A stretch of 64,000 nt of DNA, taken from positions 9,750-73,749 of the forward strand of contig CAKQBK010000003.1 of NCBI GenBank assembly GCA_934216155.1, written 5' to 3'. The notes beneath the pieces were generated by a model. That model ran no database searches and was not told the DNA's origin. It saw only the letters and a list, made by a program, of their open reading frames with translations. This DNA is from an uncultured Dialister sp. GTDB lineage: Bacteria > Bacillota > Negativicutes > Veillonellales > Dialisteraceae. Below, one piece after another: positions 34,200-43,629 of this stretch; the first letter of the stretch is position 1, and each line of letters starts with the position of its first letter. Made by a program: the position numbers and the translations under genes.

Positions 34200-35477
34200 A
34201 TGTATACAGATTCTCTCATGGAAAAAGGATTCCGCTATCGGGATGATCGGTTATGGAAAAAGTTAGGGGCAGAGCAGGTCTTTGCTATTACTTTTGATGA
34301 TGGTGAAATTGGATACCTACAGGTACTAGGAAATGTGGGGGAATTCAATGGATTCAATCTGTTCATTGGCAAAGAAGGGGTACATACCATGTACTTGGTG
34401 CCAGGAATGCTTCCGGATACAGCGGATGATTATATTGGTTTCCTTCAAGAAATGGAATTAAAGATGGAGCAGAATCGCATTTCTTTGGATTTGGTGACAG
34501 CTGCTGAATTGGATCCTGAGATTAAGAAGGCAGAATCTGCTTATGCAAAAGCCCATCAGATTACAATGCGAAGAAAACCGGCCTTTTTCGAGGCCTCCCA
34601 TTATATACCGCGTCATACACCTATGATACCTACGGGGAAAGCGGCTGCTTACTTAGAAGAAGCCTTGGATGCGACCCATGCGCTAGCAGAAATGCTGAAA
34701 AATAAAACGCTGAAGGTGAGAGATGTAGTTCGTCCGATTCCAGGAGAGCCAATGTTGTATCTGAAAAAAGAGGGGAACCAGTGGATTCCATCTACGATCA
34801 CAGCCTTTGAAAATGCGGAGCCAGAGTACCCAAAGATTCCTTTTGAAAATCAGGTACTAGCTACGAAAATTAAGACGGACTTGGCAGTTCGGAAGCGTCC
34901 GTCAAAACTCTCGAAAAAGGGCGTCTTACAATGTCTGGTCTTTAGTGTGCCTGCCTCTATTAAAGACCCAGAGATGGAAGGTGCCTATTTCCCATGGCTA
35001 CTGTTTTCTTTAAAAAAGCAGACCATGAAATTTATTAAAACGCCGAAAACGGTCAGAGAGTTAGATGAAGAATTGGTTGAGTCTTTTGCTGAAATTTTGG
35101 TGAAAGACAAGGAAATTCCCTTTAAAATCGAAGCTTTCGGGAAACGGACCTATTGTGCCTTGGAAGATTTTTGCCAGAAAACGGGCATAGAAATTACTCT
35201 TGTGGAAGATGAAGAGGAGGCCAGTGCATTGATTGATGCTGCCGATGAAATGGAAGCTCGTGTGAGAGGGGATAATAGAAATTCTTATGATGAGGAATCT
35301 CAAGTTCGTGCGGTCATGGAACAGTTGGCACGGCTTTCGGATAAAGAATTATTGCGTCTTTCTGACGACCAGAAAGGAATGCTAGAAATGATTGCTCTGA
35401 CTGGAATGATGCCTAAAGCAATGAAACAAAGATTGGCTAAATTGTATCATTGGGAGTTTCCTAGCAATCTTTTCTAA
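34200..35477 (+). CDS. Uncharacterised protein, possibly DUF7309/DUF6930-like
   Basis: 425 aa, soluble, no signal peptide. The N-terminal half has FDDGEIGYLQVLGNVGEFNG, LFIGKEGVHTMYL and RHTPMIPTGKAAAYLEEAL; the C-terminal half has ELDEELVESFAEILVKDKEI and a helical tail ending LAKLYHWEFP. The combination resembles proteins annotated with DUF7309 and DUF6930, but I am recalling layout rather than matching a profile. Function unknown. GGAGGCAGGTT precedes the start. AT-rich upstream text (attattatttcttaagttga) could hold its promoter. Monocistronic between large repeats. Confidence 0.7.
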   Translation: MYTDSLMEKGFRYRDDRLWKKLGAEQVFAITFDDGEIGYLQVLGNVGEFNGFNLFIGKEGVHTMYLVPGMLPDTADDYIGFLQEMELKMEQNRISLDLVTAAELDPEIKKAESAYAKAHQITMRRKPAFFEASHYIPRHTPMIPTGKAAAYLEEALDATHALAEMLKNKTLKVRDVVRPIPGEPMLYLKKEGNQWIPSTITAFENAEPEYPKIPFENQVLATKIKTDLAVRKRPSKLSKKGVLQCLVFSVPASIKDPEMEGAYFPWLLFSLKKQTMKFIKTPKTVRELDEELVESFAEILVKDKEIPFKIEAFGKRTYCALEDFCQKTGIEITLVEDEEEASALIDAADEMEARVRGDNRNSYDEESQVRAVMEQLARLSDKELLRLSDDQKGMLEMIALTGMMPKAMKQRLAKLYHWEFPSNLF

Positions 35478-35577
35478 TTTCCAGATGTTTCGCTTGGATT
35501 AATAGCATTACCAATATACCTTAATGATATAAATAGTGGGTGCTTGTTAATTCGTTTTTGTTGAAAATGTGCGTAGT

Positions 35578-35832
35578 GAGGTAATGTTGTTAAGTTAAGG
35601 ATTGGCGTTAGCAGGTATGATTCCACTAGTAGTGACAGGTTACTCAAGTTTCTAAGGCTTCTCAGGTTGCTCAGGTTCTCCGAATGTGCCGATAGACGCT
35701 AGCGTCATTAGCTCATTCGAGAAACGTGAGAAACCTAAGTAGCCTGAGAAACCTGAGTAACCTTGCATCAGCAGAAATCACCGCATATTTCACTTAACTT
35801 AACAGCATTGCCCGAAGGGGGGGGACTACATA
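35578..35832. repeat. Full-length RA palindrome
   Basis: gtaatgttgttaagttaagg and 9-mer arms aggttactcaagtttctaag on the left; cgtgagaaacctaagtagcc and acttaacttaacagcattgc on the right. Confidence 0.85.
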
Positions 35833-35855
35833 TGGTGTAAACTTATTTAGGCAAC

Positions 35856-36112
35856 AAAAAAAGCCCGCACGAAAAAGAGAATCCATCGAGTACAAATTGC
35901 GCTAAGGCAACCAGGCTCTCTCTTTCATGCGGACTTTTACATCCATGTTTCTTAAGTTGTTGCTCTACATCCTGAAGCCCCAGGGAGGTTCTTCAAGCGG
36001 GTGAACGGTGTGTAGGCACACCGGAGCTCTTATGTATTCTTCTTACCCGACAATTAAGTCCTTGCCAATGTTTTTTGTTCGGCGCCGTGCATTGGCGGTG
36101 TCCTAATCGCTT
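35856..36112 (-). ncRNA. Structured ncRNA, paralogue of the RNA at 8750-9035 (class unidentified)
   Basis: Minus-strand transcript from the promoter at 36119-36148. ATTAGG/CTTAAT encloses a hairpin or pseudoknot in which CCAATG pairs with CATTGG across a loop with the self-complementary CGGCGCCG (36080-36087) and seven A-rich bases. Further helices: CGGGT/ACCCG around CGGTGTG/CACACCG, and CTTGAAG/CTTCAGG with a CCTCCCTGGGG loop. It ends in a long hairpin, GTCCGCATGAAAGAGAG with CTCTTTTTCGTGCGGGC, and TTTTTTT. About 255 nt. Stem sequences differ from the 9.0-kb copy while pairing and the octamer palindrome are kept, which supports a real RNA. A 6S-like RNA is possible; not proven. Confidence 0.68.
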
Positions 36113-36118
36113 ATCTGT

Positions 36119-36148
36119 ATTATATACCATAGAGGATACAAGAGTCAA
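36119..36148 (-). promoter_or_regulatory. Promoter of the 36.0-kb ncRNA
   Basis: On the minus strand TTGACT (36148-36143), 18-bp spacer, TATAAT (36124-36119). Confidence 0.8.
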
Positions 36149-36207
36149 GCGTTTGTTTTACGATTTTTTCTATAACGAATCAAAACAGTTAGTGCGACTT
36201 CGCCAGT

Positions 36208-36590
36208 GGTTTAAAGTTTCTCAGGTTGCTCAAGTTTCTCAGGTTGCTCAGGTTCTCCGAATGTGCAGATGGATACTAGCGGAATCATCATGGTGTCATT
36301 TCGACCGGTCGTATTTGTGCTGGATGAGATAAATGATATGAAACTGGATGTGTAGGAGAGTGGAGAAATCTAAAAGCACCAGCGGTAAGGGCTTAAAGAA
36401 TCAAATCTATACGGTGAGACGACATTTCGAGGAATGCGAGAGGAACAACCCTAGCGAGTTGCAATGATATGATTCGTCAAGCCCTTACCTCTAGTGCTGC
36501 CAGATTTCTCCACTCAGGAGCGCATCTCATTTCAATCCACCTATGCCATTAAGCACCAATATGATCGGTCGAAATGACGGATACGGTGAT
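36208..36590. repeat. Left half RA followed by full RD palindrome
   Basis: 36208-36275: gtttctcaggttgctcaagt 9-mers ending at tactagcgg. 36290-36590: tttcgaccggtcgtatttgt, ggagagtggagaaatctaaa, caccagcggtaagggcttaa and the complementary half ending gatcggtcgaaatgacgg. Confidence 0.8.
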
Positions 36591-36637
36591 ACCGTAAGTG
36601 TTTCGTATCCCATGGAGAATTTTTCCAAAAATAAAAA

Positions 36638-36674
36638 GCGCTATCATCCATTGCTTCTTGATGATAGCGTTTTT
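36638..36674. terminator. Bidirectional terminator-like hairpin
   Basis: CGCTATCATC and GATGATAGCG with A run before and T run after. It separates the repeat block from the typA promoter; no gene clearly ends here. Confidence 0.6.
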
Positions 36675-36856
36675 ACATTGAAGTAGGAGTAACCTTTTAT
36701 AACCTTTTTCTAATACGATTTCATATCATTTGAGGAGAAAGGAATCAAAGCGTATCCCAAAATCCCTAAGGCCTAGCTACTAATCCCTAATCCCAAGTAC
36801 ACCAGTCACCAATCACAAGTCACTAGCCCAAGTAAAAAAATATTTCAAAAAATCAA

Positions 36857-36886
36857 TTCACAACCCTTGCGGAAATATGCTATAAT
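36857..36886 (+). promoter_or_regulatory. Probable typA promoter
   Basis: TTCACA at 36857-36862, 18-bp spacer, TATAAT at 36881-36886. The leader is about 95 nt. Confidence 0.55.
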
Positions 36887-36989
36887 AAATTGTATTTCAT
36901 AATAACAAAAGACAAAGTGTCAATGAAAGCATACAGATGGAATTTGCATCTGTAGCGTTATAGTTTGCCCGAGGGGGAAAAGGAAAGAA

Positions 36990-38810
36990 ATGAAAAGAGA
37001 AGACATCCGCAATATTGCCATTATCGCTCACGTCGACCATGGTAAGACGACTCTGGTAGATGCTATGCTGAAACAGAGCCACATTTTCAGAGATAATCAG
37101 AAGGTAGCTGAACGTGTCATGGACTCCAATCCACTGGAACGTGAACGCGGCATCACCATTCTGGCAAAGAATACCTCTGTAATGCACAATGGAGTAAAGA
37201 TCAATATCGTCGATACCCCAGGGCATGCGGATTTCGGTGGCGAAGTAGAACGAATCCTGAACATGGTAGACGGCGTTCTTCTTCTGGTAGATGCTCATGA
37301 AGGCCCGATGCCGCAGACCAAGTACGTACTGCGTAAGGCTCTGGAACATAAGCTGAAACCAATCGTTGTTATCAATAAAATCGACCGTCCTGACCAGCGT
37401 ATTTCCGATGTAGAAGGCGAAATTCTGGAACTGTTCATGGAACTGGAAGCAGACGATGACCAGCTGGATTTCCCGCTTCTCTATGCATCTGCTAGAAGCG
37501 GTATCGCTAAGCTTCATATGAATGATGAAGGCAAGAACCTGGACCCACTGTTTGATGCTATCCTGGAACATATCCCATGCCCGGAAGGCGATCCAGATGC
37601 AGGTCTGCAGGTGATGGTTACCACCCTGGAAGCTGATGATTACCTGGGCAAGATTGCTATCGGCCGTGTTACCCGTGGCACTGCTAAACAGGGCATGACC
37701 GTAGCTATCACTGATGGCGAAAAGATTAGAACCGACCATATCGGTGCTCTCTTCAACTGGCAGGGAATGAAACGTACTCCTGTAGATGAAGCTAAGGTAG
37801 GGGACATCATTGCTATGGCAGGTTTCAAAGATATCAATATCGGTGAAACAGTAGCTGATGCAAACAATCCGGAAGCACTGCCGGCTATTCATATCGACGA
37901 ACCGACTTTGTCCATGGTATTCCATGTCAACAAGAGTCCATTCGCTGGCCGTGAAGGGGATTTCGTTACTTCCCGTCACATCCGTGCTCGTCTCTATAAA
38001 GAAATCGAAACCAATGTGGCTCTTCGCGTAGAAGATACCGATACGTCCGATGCATTCAAAGTATCCGGCCGTGGTGAATTGCATCTGTCTGTTCTGATTG
38101 AAACCATGCGTCGTGAAGGCTTTGAATTGGAAGTTTCCAAGCCGCAGGTTATTTACAAAGAAATCAATGGCAAGAAGTGCGAACCACTGGAACGCCTCAC
38201 CATTGAAGTTCCGCAGGAATTCATGGGCGCTGTAATGGAAGGTCTTGGACCGAGAAGAGCAGAAATGATTTCCATGGAAGAACTGGCTGGCTACATGAAG
38301 ATGGAATTTTCCATTCCAGCTCGTGGCTTGATCGGCTTCAGAAATGAACTCTTGACCACCACCCGTGGCACCGGTATCATGTACCATGTATTCCAGGGCT
38401 ATGTACCATACAAAGGCGATATCCCGGAAAGAACCAGAGGTTCCCTGGTTGCCTTTGAATCCGGCACCACCACCGCTTACGGTTTGAACTCCGTTCTTGA
38501 CCGCGGTGAACTCTTCCTGGAACCAGGCGTGGAAGTATACGAAGGTATGATCATTGGTGAAAACTCCCGTGACCAGGATATGGATGTGAACCCATGCAAG
38601 AAGAAACATCTGACCAATACCCGTGCCGCTGGTTCTGATGACGCTATCAAACTGCCGCCATGCCGTAAGTTCACTCTGGAAGGCGCACTGGAATGGATCA
38701 ACGATGACGAACTGGTAGAAGTGACACCAGAAAGCATTCGTATGAGAAAGATGGTCCTCTCTCGCCAGGCTAGATATAAAAATGCAAATGTAAAGAAGAG
38801 CCAGCAGTAA
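36990..38810 (+). CDS. typA: Ribosome-associated GTPase TypA/BipA
   Basis: 606 aa, full length. G1 [10 protein letters not shown]2 region with RERGITI, G3 [13 protein letters not shown]4 NKIDR, G5 SARSG. The C-terminal half carries the EF-G-like domains III and V and the BipA-specific end with [12 protein letters not shown] and [16 protein letters not shown]. Binds the ribosome and assists assembly or stress translation, especially in the cold. GGGGAAAAGGAAAGAA precedes the ATG. Monocistronic with its own promoter and terminator. Confidence 0.96.
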   Translation: MKREDIRNIAIIAHVDHGKTTLVDAMLKQSHIFRDNQKVAERVMDSNPLERERGITILAKNTSVMHNGVKINIVDTPGHADFGGEVERILNMVDGVLLLVDAHEGPMPQTKYVLRKALEHKLKPIVVINKIDRPDQRISDVEGEILELFMELEADDDQLDFPLLYASARSGIAKLHMNDEGKNLDPLFDAILEHIPCPEGDPDAGLQVMVTTLEADDYLGKIAIGRVTRGTAKQGMTVAITDGEKIRTDHIGALFNWQGMKRTPVDEAKVGDIIAMAGFKDINIGETVADANNPEALPAIHIDEPTLSMVFHVNKSPFAGREGDFVTSRHIRARLYKEIETNVALRVEDTDTSDAFKVSGRGELHLSVLIETMRREGFELEVSKPQVIYKEINGKKCEPLERLTIEVPQEFMGAVMEGLGPRRAEMISMEELAGYMKMEFSIPARGLIGFRNELLTTTRGTGIMYHVFQGYVPYKGDIPERTRGSLVAFESGTTTAYGLNSVLDRGELFLEPGVEVYEGMIIGENSRDQDMDVNPCKKKHLTNTRAAGSDDAIKLPPCRKFTLEGALEWINDDELVEVTPESIRMRKMVLSRQARYKNANVKKSQQ

Positions 38811-38827
38811 TTGGTTCTTTGAAATAA

Positions 38828-38866
38828 AAAAGCTCGTGTGTGTATTTCACATGCGAGCTTTTTTAT
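38828..38866 (+). terminator. typA terminator
   Basis: AAAAAGCTCG/CGAGCTTTTTT with inner TGTGTG-type pairing; symmetrical A and T runs. Confidence 0.85.
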
Positions 38867-38875
38867 TTGGAAATA

Positions 38876-39565
38876 TTGGTCTCTCAGGTTTCTCAGGCTA
38901 CTGAGGTTTCTCACGTTTTTCGAATGAGCTAATGACGCTAGCGTCTATTGGCACATTCGGGTAACCTGAGCATCCTGAGCACCCTTAGAAACTTGAGTAA
39001 CCTGTTATCATTAGCGGAATCATACCTAGTCATGCAAATCCTTAATTTCATGGCATTGCTTTACTCAGGGGCGCATCTCACTTCATGACTGCTATAATAG
39101 TAACCAATAATAGGATTGGTCGAAATGACGGCTGCGGCTAGCGATACATTCGAGAACCCCTTAGAACCCTTAGTACCATTAACACAGAAATAATCATTGT
39201 ATAGTTCCTTAACAGTGTTTCCCTAGGGAAAATACTGCCACAGTCCCCTAATCCCTAGGGCCTAGCTACTAGCTACCAGTCACGAGTCACCAGTTACTAA
39301 CAACCAAGGTGTATAATAGAATCAAGTGTAAAATAAGGTGATTTGAAAGTCATGTTGTTAAGTTCATAGGTAAGATTCCACTAGAGGTTATAGGTTGCTT
39401 AGGTTTCTCAAGTGGCTAAGGTCTCTCACGTTTCTCGAATGTGCCAATACATGCTAGGGGTATCATCTCGTTCTAGGAACCTGAGCAACTTAAGCATCCT
39501 GAGCAACCTGAGAAACTTTGTCTCAAAAGAAATCATCCTATGTTTTACTTACCGTAATAGCATTG
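38876..39565. repeat. Two RA palindromes with RD and RF fragments between
   Basis: 38876-39056 RA (ctcaggtttctcaggctact; acctgagcatcctgagcacc). 39060-39135 half RD (gattggtcgaaatgacggct). 39235-39300 RF text (agtcacgagtcaccagttac). 39352-39562 second RA (gcttaggtttctcaagtggc; aacctgagcaacttaagcat). The 775-bp gap holds no other recognisable gene; an in-frame extension of the next gene through the RA arm is not coding. Confidence 0.75.
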
Positions 39566-39585
39566 ATTTTGAAAGGAGAAAGATC

Positions 39586-40191
39586 ATGAAAGCAGATTGC
39601 GCCAATTGTCCTCATCATGCCTGCTATGTGCATGGCACCAATTGTACGGGTGTGAAGGAAGAAGAAATCCGAAAGGCCTATACGCCGGAGGAACGGAAAA
39701 TTATGGAAGCCGCCGCCTATGTAGAAGGTACTTACTATAGTGATATTTGCCGTTTGCAGGAAACCGCAGAGTTTGCCAAGAAAATGGGCTATAAGAAATT
39801 GGGCCTGGCTTTCTGCATCGGCCTTCATAACGAAGCACGGTACATTGTGAAATATTTCTGTAACCAGGGATTTGAAGTGTATTCCGTGTGCTGCAAGAAT
39901 TGTTCCTTTGCTAAAAGTGAATTTGGGCTGAAACAAGTCCATCCAGAAGTAGAACACGAAGCCATGTGCAATCCGAAATTCCAGGCTCGGTTCTTGGCAG
40001 AAAAAGGGGTAGACCTCAATATCATCTGCGGCCTTTGCGTGGGCCATGATACGATTTTTACTTCCAACGCTAAGGGCCCGGTGACTTGCCTGGTCGTGAA
40101 AGATCGCCTTTTGGCCCACAATCCGTTGGGGGCTATTTATTCCAGATATTGGAGAAAGAAACTTCATATTATGGATGAGGGGGAAATTTGA
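39586..40191 (+). CDS. Cysteine-rich DUF1847-like metal-binding protein
   Basis: 201 aa with about 13 Cys: CANCPHHACYVHGTNC at the N-terminus, FCIGLHNEA, CCKNCSFAKS, EAMCNP, IICGLCVGHD and TCLVV. The spacing suggests iron-sulfur or zinc binding. This pattern matches proteins annotated as DUF1847, found mostly in anaerobes; function unknown, possibly redox. Start MKADCANC at 39586 follows AAAGGAGAAAGATC; the upstream open frame is derived from an RA repeat. Cytoplasmic. Confidence 0.82.
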   Translation: MKADCANCPHHACYVHGTNCTGVKEEEIRKAYTPEERKIMEAAAYVEGTYYSDICRLQETAEFAKKMGYKKLGLAFCIGLHNEARYIVKYFCNQGFEVYSVCCKNCSFAKSEFGLKQVHPEVEHEAMCNPKFQARFLAEKGVDLNIICGLCVGHDTIFTSNAKGPVTCLVVKDRLLAHNPLGAIYSRYWRKKLHIMDEGEI

Positions 40192-40193
40192 TG

Positions 40194-40456
40194 TAGCACA
40201 GGTTACTCAGGTTGATGTAGGACAGGGAACTCAGGTTGCTCAGGTTTCTCAGGTTTCTCAAGTTTCCCGAATGAGATGATAACGATAGCGTCTATGGGCT
40301 CATTGCAGAACCTTGAGAGCCCTCAGAACCTTGAGAACCCTCAGTACCCTCAGAACCTTGAGAACCCTTAGCACCTTGAGAACCCTTAGCACTTTGTAAC
40401 CAATATCGAAATCATATCTACTGACGCAAATCCGTAACTTAACAGCATTGAGTTAC
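40194..40456. repeat. RA palindrome with extended right arm
   Basis: ggttgctcaggtttctcagg on the left; a long right arm of ccttgagaaccctcagtacc-type 9-mers repeated about ten times (40310-40395), then ctgacgcaaatccgtaactt and aacagcattgag. The arm expansion is one-sided. Confidence 0.8.
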
Positions 40457-40553
40457 CTGAGCAACTTGAGAGACCTGTAAAACCTGAAAATTTGACATTC
40501 ATTTTCATTCGTCCTATAATGGAATTCGTTATTCCTTAAGGAGGATTCGTAGT

Positions 40554-41198
40554 ATGTCAAATACCAAACGATGGATTTTATTTCTTATAGCTGTGATTAT
40601 TCAATCATCAGGTATTGCGTTGGTGGTGAAAAGTTTTCTTGGCACGTCGCCTATTTCCAGTTTGCCCTATGTGATGAGTTTCACGTTTCCCTTTACTTTA
40701 GGGGAAACCACTTTTGCGGTGAATATGCTCTTTGTGCTGGGACAATTCTTGATTTTGAAAAAGAAATTCACCAAATTGCACGCCATGCAAATTCCAGCGA
40801 CTTTATTTTTTGCCGCTTTTATCGATTTCTTCATGCACCTATTCCAGTCAGTAGCTCCCGATTTCTATCTTTGGAAAATGGTGGTTCTTTTGATCGGGGC
40901 GTCCTTGGTTTCCTTGGGCATTTCCCTGCAGGGGATCGCCGATGTGCTGAAACTGCCTGGTGATGGCATCGTATATGTGATTTCTGATACGTACCACTTT
41001 GATTTCGGTAAAGTGAAAACCGCCAATGATGTGCTGCTGGTTTCTTTGGCCCTGCTTCTTTCCTATACCGCCATGGGAGATATCGAAGGCATCCGGGAAG
41101 GAACCATCATTTCTGCCCTCATCACCGGTGTGATTGCTCGATTCTTCCTGATGCATCTCAGTGATATGGAAGACGGCCGACGGGTACTTCGGTTCTAA
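40554..41198 (+). CDS. YczE/YitT-like integral membrane protein
   Basis: 214 aa with about five membrane helices: ILFLIAVIIQSSGIALVV, SSLPYVMSF..., AVNMLFVLGQFLIL, IPATLFFAAFIDFFMHL, MVVLLIGASLVSLGIS and a C-terminal helix. GIALVVKSFLGTSPISSLPYV and LPGDGIVYVIS fit the YczE/YyaS family. Function unknown; YczE homologues have been linked to surfactin production in Bacillus, which does not transfer here. AAGGAGGATTCGTAGT precedes the ATG. A TATAAT at 40515-40520 may be its -10 box. Confidence 0.85.
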   Translation: MSNTKRWILFLIAVIIQSSGIALVVKSFLGTSPISSLPYVMSFTFPFTLGETTFAVNMLFVLGQFLILKKKFTKLHAMQIPATLFFAAFIDFFMHLFQSVAPDFYLWKMVVLLIGASLVSLGISLQGIADVLKLPGDGIVYVISDTYHFDFGKVKTANDVLLVSLALLLSYTAMGDIEGIREGTIISALITGVIARFFLMHLSDMEDGRRVLRF

Positions 41199-41237
41199 TG
41201 ATAAAACGTGAGGCTCATCATATCCTTTTTATGAGAA

Positions 41238-41320
41238 ATAGTGAGGAGTTAGGAATGAGGAGTGAGGAGTGCTGGAAGGGGCGCACATAATTTGGAAGCG
41301 CCCCAATACCCCATTTTTAT
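41238..41320. repeat. Half RB element
   Basis: gtgaggagttaggaatgagg then GGGGCGCAC...GCGCCCC. Ends just before the RJ element. Confidence 0.7.
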
Positions 41321-41325
41321 ACAGT

Positions 41326-41550
41326 AGTGGATGTTCGATAATTCAAACGCCCGATATTTACTGAATATATGAAGCAAGATTTTGGTATTTAAGTATATAG
41401 AAACCTGTGCAATTGTGCAGATTTCTATGCACGCATTGTTGTTAGTTGATAGTTGTCGGTTGTTTGGTCCCAACAACAAACAACTAACAACCAGCAACAA
41501 TTGCCAATCGGATTTCTTGTTATTGAAAACCGAATTAACGAGCAGTCACT
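41326..41550. mobile_element. RJ MITE-like element, variant copy with different core
   Basis: Begins AGTGGATGTTCGATAATTC and ends GAATTAACGAGCAGTCACT. ACAGT flanks both sides (41321-41325 and 41551-41555), a 5-bp target duplication. The first ~80 and last ~35 bp align with the 270-bp copies, but the middle is a different palindrome (gttgttagttgatagttgtc ... caactaacaaccagcaacaa). 225 bp, noncoding. Confidence 0.8.
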
Positions 41551-41573
41551 ACAGTAGCTGGTTAGCCACTAAA

Positions 41574-41610
41574 AAAAGGATTCATCTCTTTTGGGAGATG
41601 AATCCTTTTT
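41574..41610. terminator. Bidirectional terminator
   Basis: AAGGATTCATCTC and GAGATGAATCCTT, four-base loop, A run before and T run after. Serves the minus-strand panC-carrier operon and possibly the YczE-like gene. Confidence 0.85.
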
Positions 41611-41687
41611 ATTTCACGAGTTAGCAGTTAGCCGTCAGCAGTTAACCGTAAACCGTCAACAGCCAACAGCCAACAGCCAACTTGTCC

Positions 41688-42653
41688 CTATTTCACGCTA
41701 GCCGTAGAAACCACGTCGGTTTCTTTTTCTGCTTCTTCATCCTGGCCCACGCAGTAGGAGGCGAAGAGGGAGCCGGACACGTTGTGCCATACGGAGAAGA
41801 TTGCACCAGCGATACCACCAGCGGCGGTGAAGTACATAAGAGCCAAGGTGGAAGCCAGGCCGGAGTTCTGCATGCCTACTTCAATGGTCATAGCACGGGT
41901 CTGGGCTTTGTTCATGCCAATCTTTTTGGCACAGAAATTGCCAAGCAGCATACCGCACAGGTTATGCAGAATCACAACGGCCAGAATCACCAGTCCATTG
42001 TCCAGGATGGTGCGGCCAGAGAGGGAGACCACGCAGCCTACGGTGATGATGACCACCAGGGCGGAGAACATAGGCATGAAGGTATTGACCTTTTTGACCT
42101 GTTTTGGGAAGAAATAATTGATTCCAACGCCAACGATCAGAGGCAGAAGAACCATTTTCACAATAGACATCATCATGGACATGAAATCGATATCCACCCA
42201 GGCACCAGCGATGAGCCATACCAGGAAAGGCGTCACGAAAGGAGCCAGGATAGTATTGACCATGGTCATAGATACGGACAGTGCTACATCGGCTTTGGCA
42301 ATGTAGGAAATGACATTGGAAGCGGTGCCGCCAGGGCAGCAGCCCACCAATACCACGCCGATCGCAATGGCCGGTGGCAAGTCGAAGAGCTTTACCAAGG
42401 CGAAGGCAGCAGCTGGCATGATGACAAATTGAAGCACTGTGCCAATGGCTACATTTTTCGGCTGCTTGAATACATTTTTGAAATCACCAGGGGTGAGGCT
42501 CATGCCCATGCCGAACATGATGATACCCAAAAGAGTTGGGATTTTTGGTGCGAATGGTTTCATCACATCGGGCCAGAAAATACTGAAAATACCAATCAGT
42601 ACCACGCCGATGGACATGTATTTTGTACAGAAACGAATGATAGATTGAATCAT
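41688..42653 (-). CDS. BASS-family (bile acid:sodium symporter) transporter, probable pantoate/ketopantoate carrier
   Basis: 321 aa with nine to ten membrane helices. IIMFGMGMSLTPGDF, GCCPGGTASNVISYIAKADVAL and EVGMQNSGLASTLAL are BASS signatures. The gene lies directly after panC on the same strand. PanS of enteric bacteria, a member of this family, takes up pantoate/ketopantoate; I infer the same role here so that PanC can use imported pantoate. No panB, panE or panD is in the window. A general organic-acid carrier remains possible. Start follows AAGGAGAACTTC. Confidence 0.88.
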   Translation of the reverse strand: MIQSIIRFCTKYMSIGVVLIGIFSIFWPDVMKPFAPKIPTLLGIIMFGMGMSLTPGDFKNVFKQPKNVAIGTVLQFVIMPAAAFALVKLFDLPPAIAIGVVLVGCCPGGTASNVISYIAKADVALSVSMTMVNTILAPFVTPFLVWLIAGAWVDIDFMSMMMSIVKMVLLPLIVGVGINYFFPKQVKKVNTFMPMFSALVVIITVGCVVSLSGRTILDNGLVILAVVILHNLCGMLLGNFCAKKIGMNKAQTRAMTIEVGMQNSGLASTLALMYFTAAGGIAGAIFSVWHNVSGSLFASYCVGQDEEAEKETDVVSTASVK

Positions 42654-42667
42654 GAAGTTCTCCTTTA

Positions 42668-42742
42668 TGAAAAGTTAACGGTTAACAGTAGACGGTAGAC
42701 AGTTTTCCGTAAACCGTTAACTGTAAACTGTAAACTGATAGC
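42668..42742. repeat. RG palindrome between panC and the carrier gene
   Basis: gttaacggttaacagtagac and ggtagacag; complement ccgtaaaccgttaactgtaa, actgtaaactg. Confidence 0.75.
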
Positions 42743-43591
42743 TTATCCAAGAACCACGTTATCAATCAGTCTTGTTTTGCCGAATTTGACTGCCAGAGCC
42801 AGGAGGACTTTGCCTTCGATGGTTTCGCCTACTTCTGGAAGTCCTGGCATGCCGTACATTTCTACGTAGTCGATGTCACTCATCGGTTCTGCCTGAATTT
42901 CTTTAGTCACCTGATCAATCAGTTTCTGTTTATTTCTTTCACCGGCTTCAAAGGTTTCTTTGGCGTGTTTGAGACTTCTGGAGAGAACCAGTGCAGCGGT
43001 GCGTTCTTCCTGAGACAGATATACGTTACGGGAGCTCTTAGCCAGGCCATCTGCTTCACGAACGATTGGCATAAGACGCAGTGTTACATTCATGAAAAGG
43101 TCTTCTACCATGCGCTGCAGCACCTGGGTCTGCTGGGCATCCTTCAGACCATAGTAAGCACGGTCACATTCGGTGAGGTTGAAGAACTTGGTGCAAACCG
43201 TAGCTACGCCGCGGAAATGAATCGGACGGGTGCGACCGCAAAGAACTTTGGTGATAGGACCGGTAACTTCTACCCAGGTCATATCTTTGTGTGGGTACAT
43301 TTCTGCCGGGCTAGGAGCGAAGAGCAGGTCTGCTCCAGCAGCTTCTGCAACTTTGGCGTCAGCGTCCAAGGTTCTTGGATAGGCTTCATAGTCTTCATTC
43401 GGTCCGAACTGGGTCGGATTGACAAACACCGTAGTGATGACGAAATCATTTTCAGCGCGAGCGGCTTTAATCAGAGAAGCGTGGCCTTCATGGAGCGCCC
43501 CCATGGTGGTAACCAGGCCGATGGACTGGCCGGCTTTTTTGCACTGATGAACGATTTCTTTCAATTCTTTGATGGTGTGAATGACTTTCAT
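42743..43591 (-). CDS. panC: Pantothenate synthetase
   Basis: 282 aa. TTMGALHEGHASLI contains the HIGH-like ATP motif; FVNPTQFGPNEDYEAYPRTL, FRGVATVCTKFFNL, YYGLKDAQQTQVLQRMV and SSRNVYLSQEER are diagnostic. Ligates pantoate and beta-alanine with ATP. Upstream gene of a two-gene operon with a BASS carrier. GGAAGTATTTCC-type RBS (AAAGGAAGTATTTCCA) precedes the ATG on the minus strand. Confidence 0.95.
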   Translation of the reverse strand: MKVIHTIKELKEIVHQCKKAGQSIGLVTTMGALHEGHASLIKAARAENDFVITTVFVNPTQFGPNEDYEAYPRTLDADAKVAEAAGADLLFAPSPAEMYPHKDMTWVEVTGPITKVLCGRTRPIHFRGVATVCTKFFNLTECDRAYYGLKDAQQTQVLQRMVEDLFMNVTLRLMPIVREADGLAKSSRNVYLSQEERTAALVLSRSLKHAKETFEAGERNKQKLIDQVTKEIQAEPMSDIDYVEMYGMPGLPEVGETIEGKVLLALAVKFGKTRLIDNVVLG

Positions 43592-43629
43592 TGGAAATAC
43601 TTCCTTTCGCAGAATGCTTGGAAGGCAGA

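Noticed and set aside
36897..38609. Minus-strand open frame of 570 codons opposite typA
   Set aside because: Shadow of strongly biased typA codons; no start signal and no recognisable domain.
39412..39585. N-terminal extension of the DUF1847-like protein
   Set aside because: The extra codons are an RA repeat arm read in frame; the RBS and Cys-rich start lie at 39586.
41682..42698. Plus-strand open frame of 338 codons opposite the BASS carrier
   Set aside because: His-rich shadow of a hydrophobic minus-strand membrane protein.
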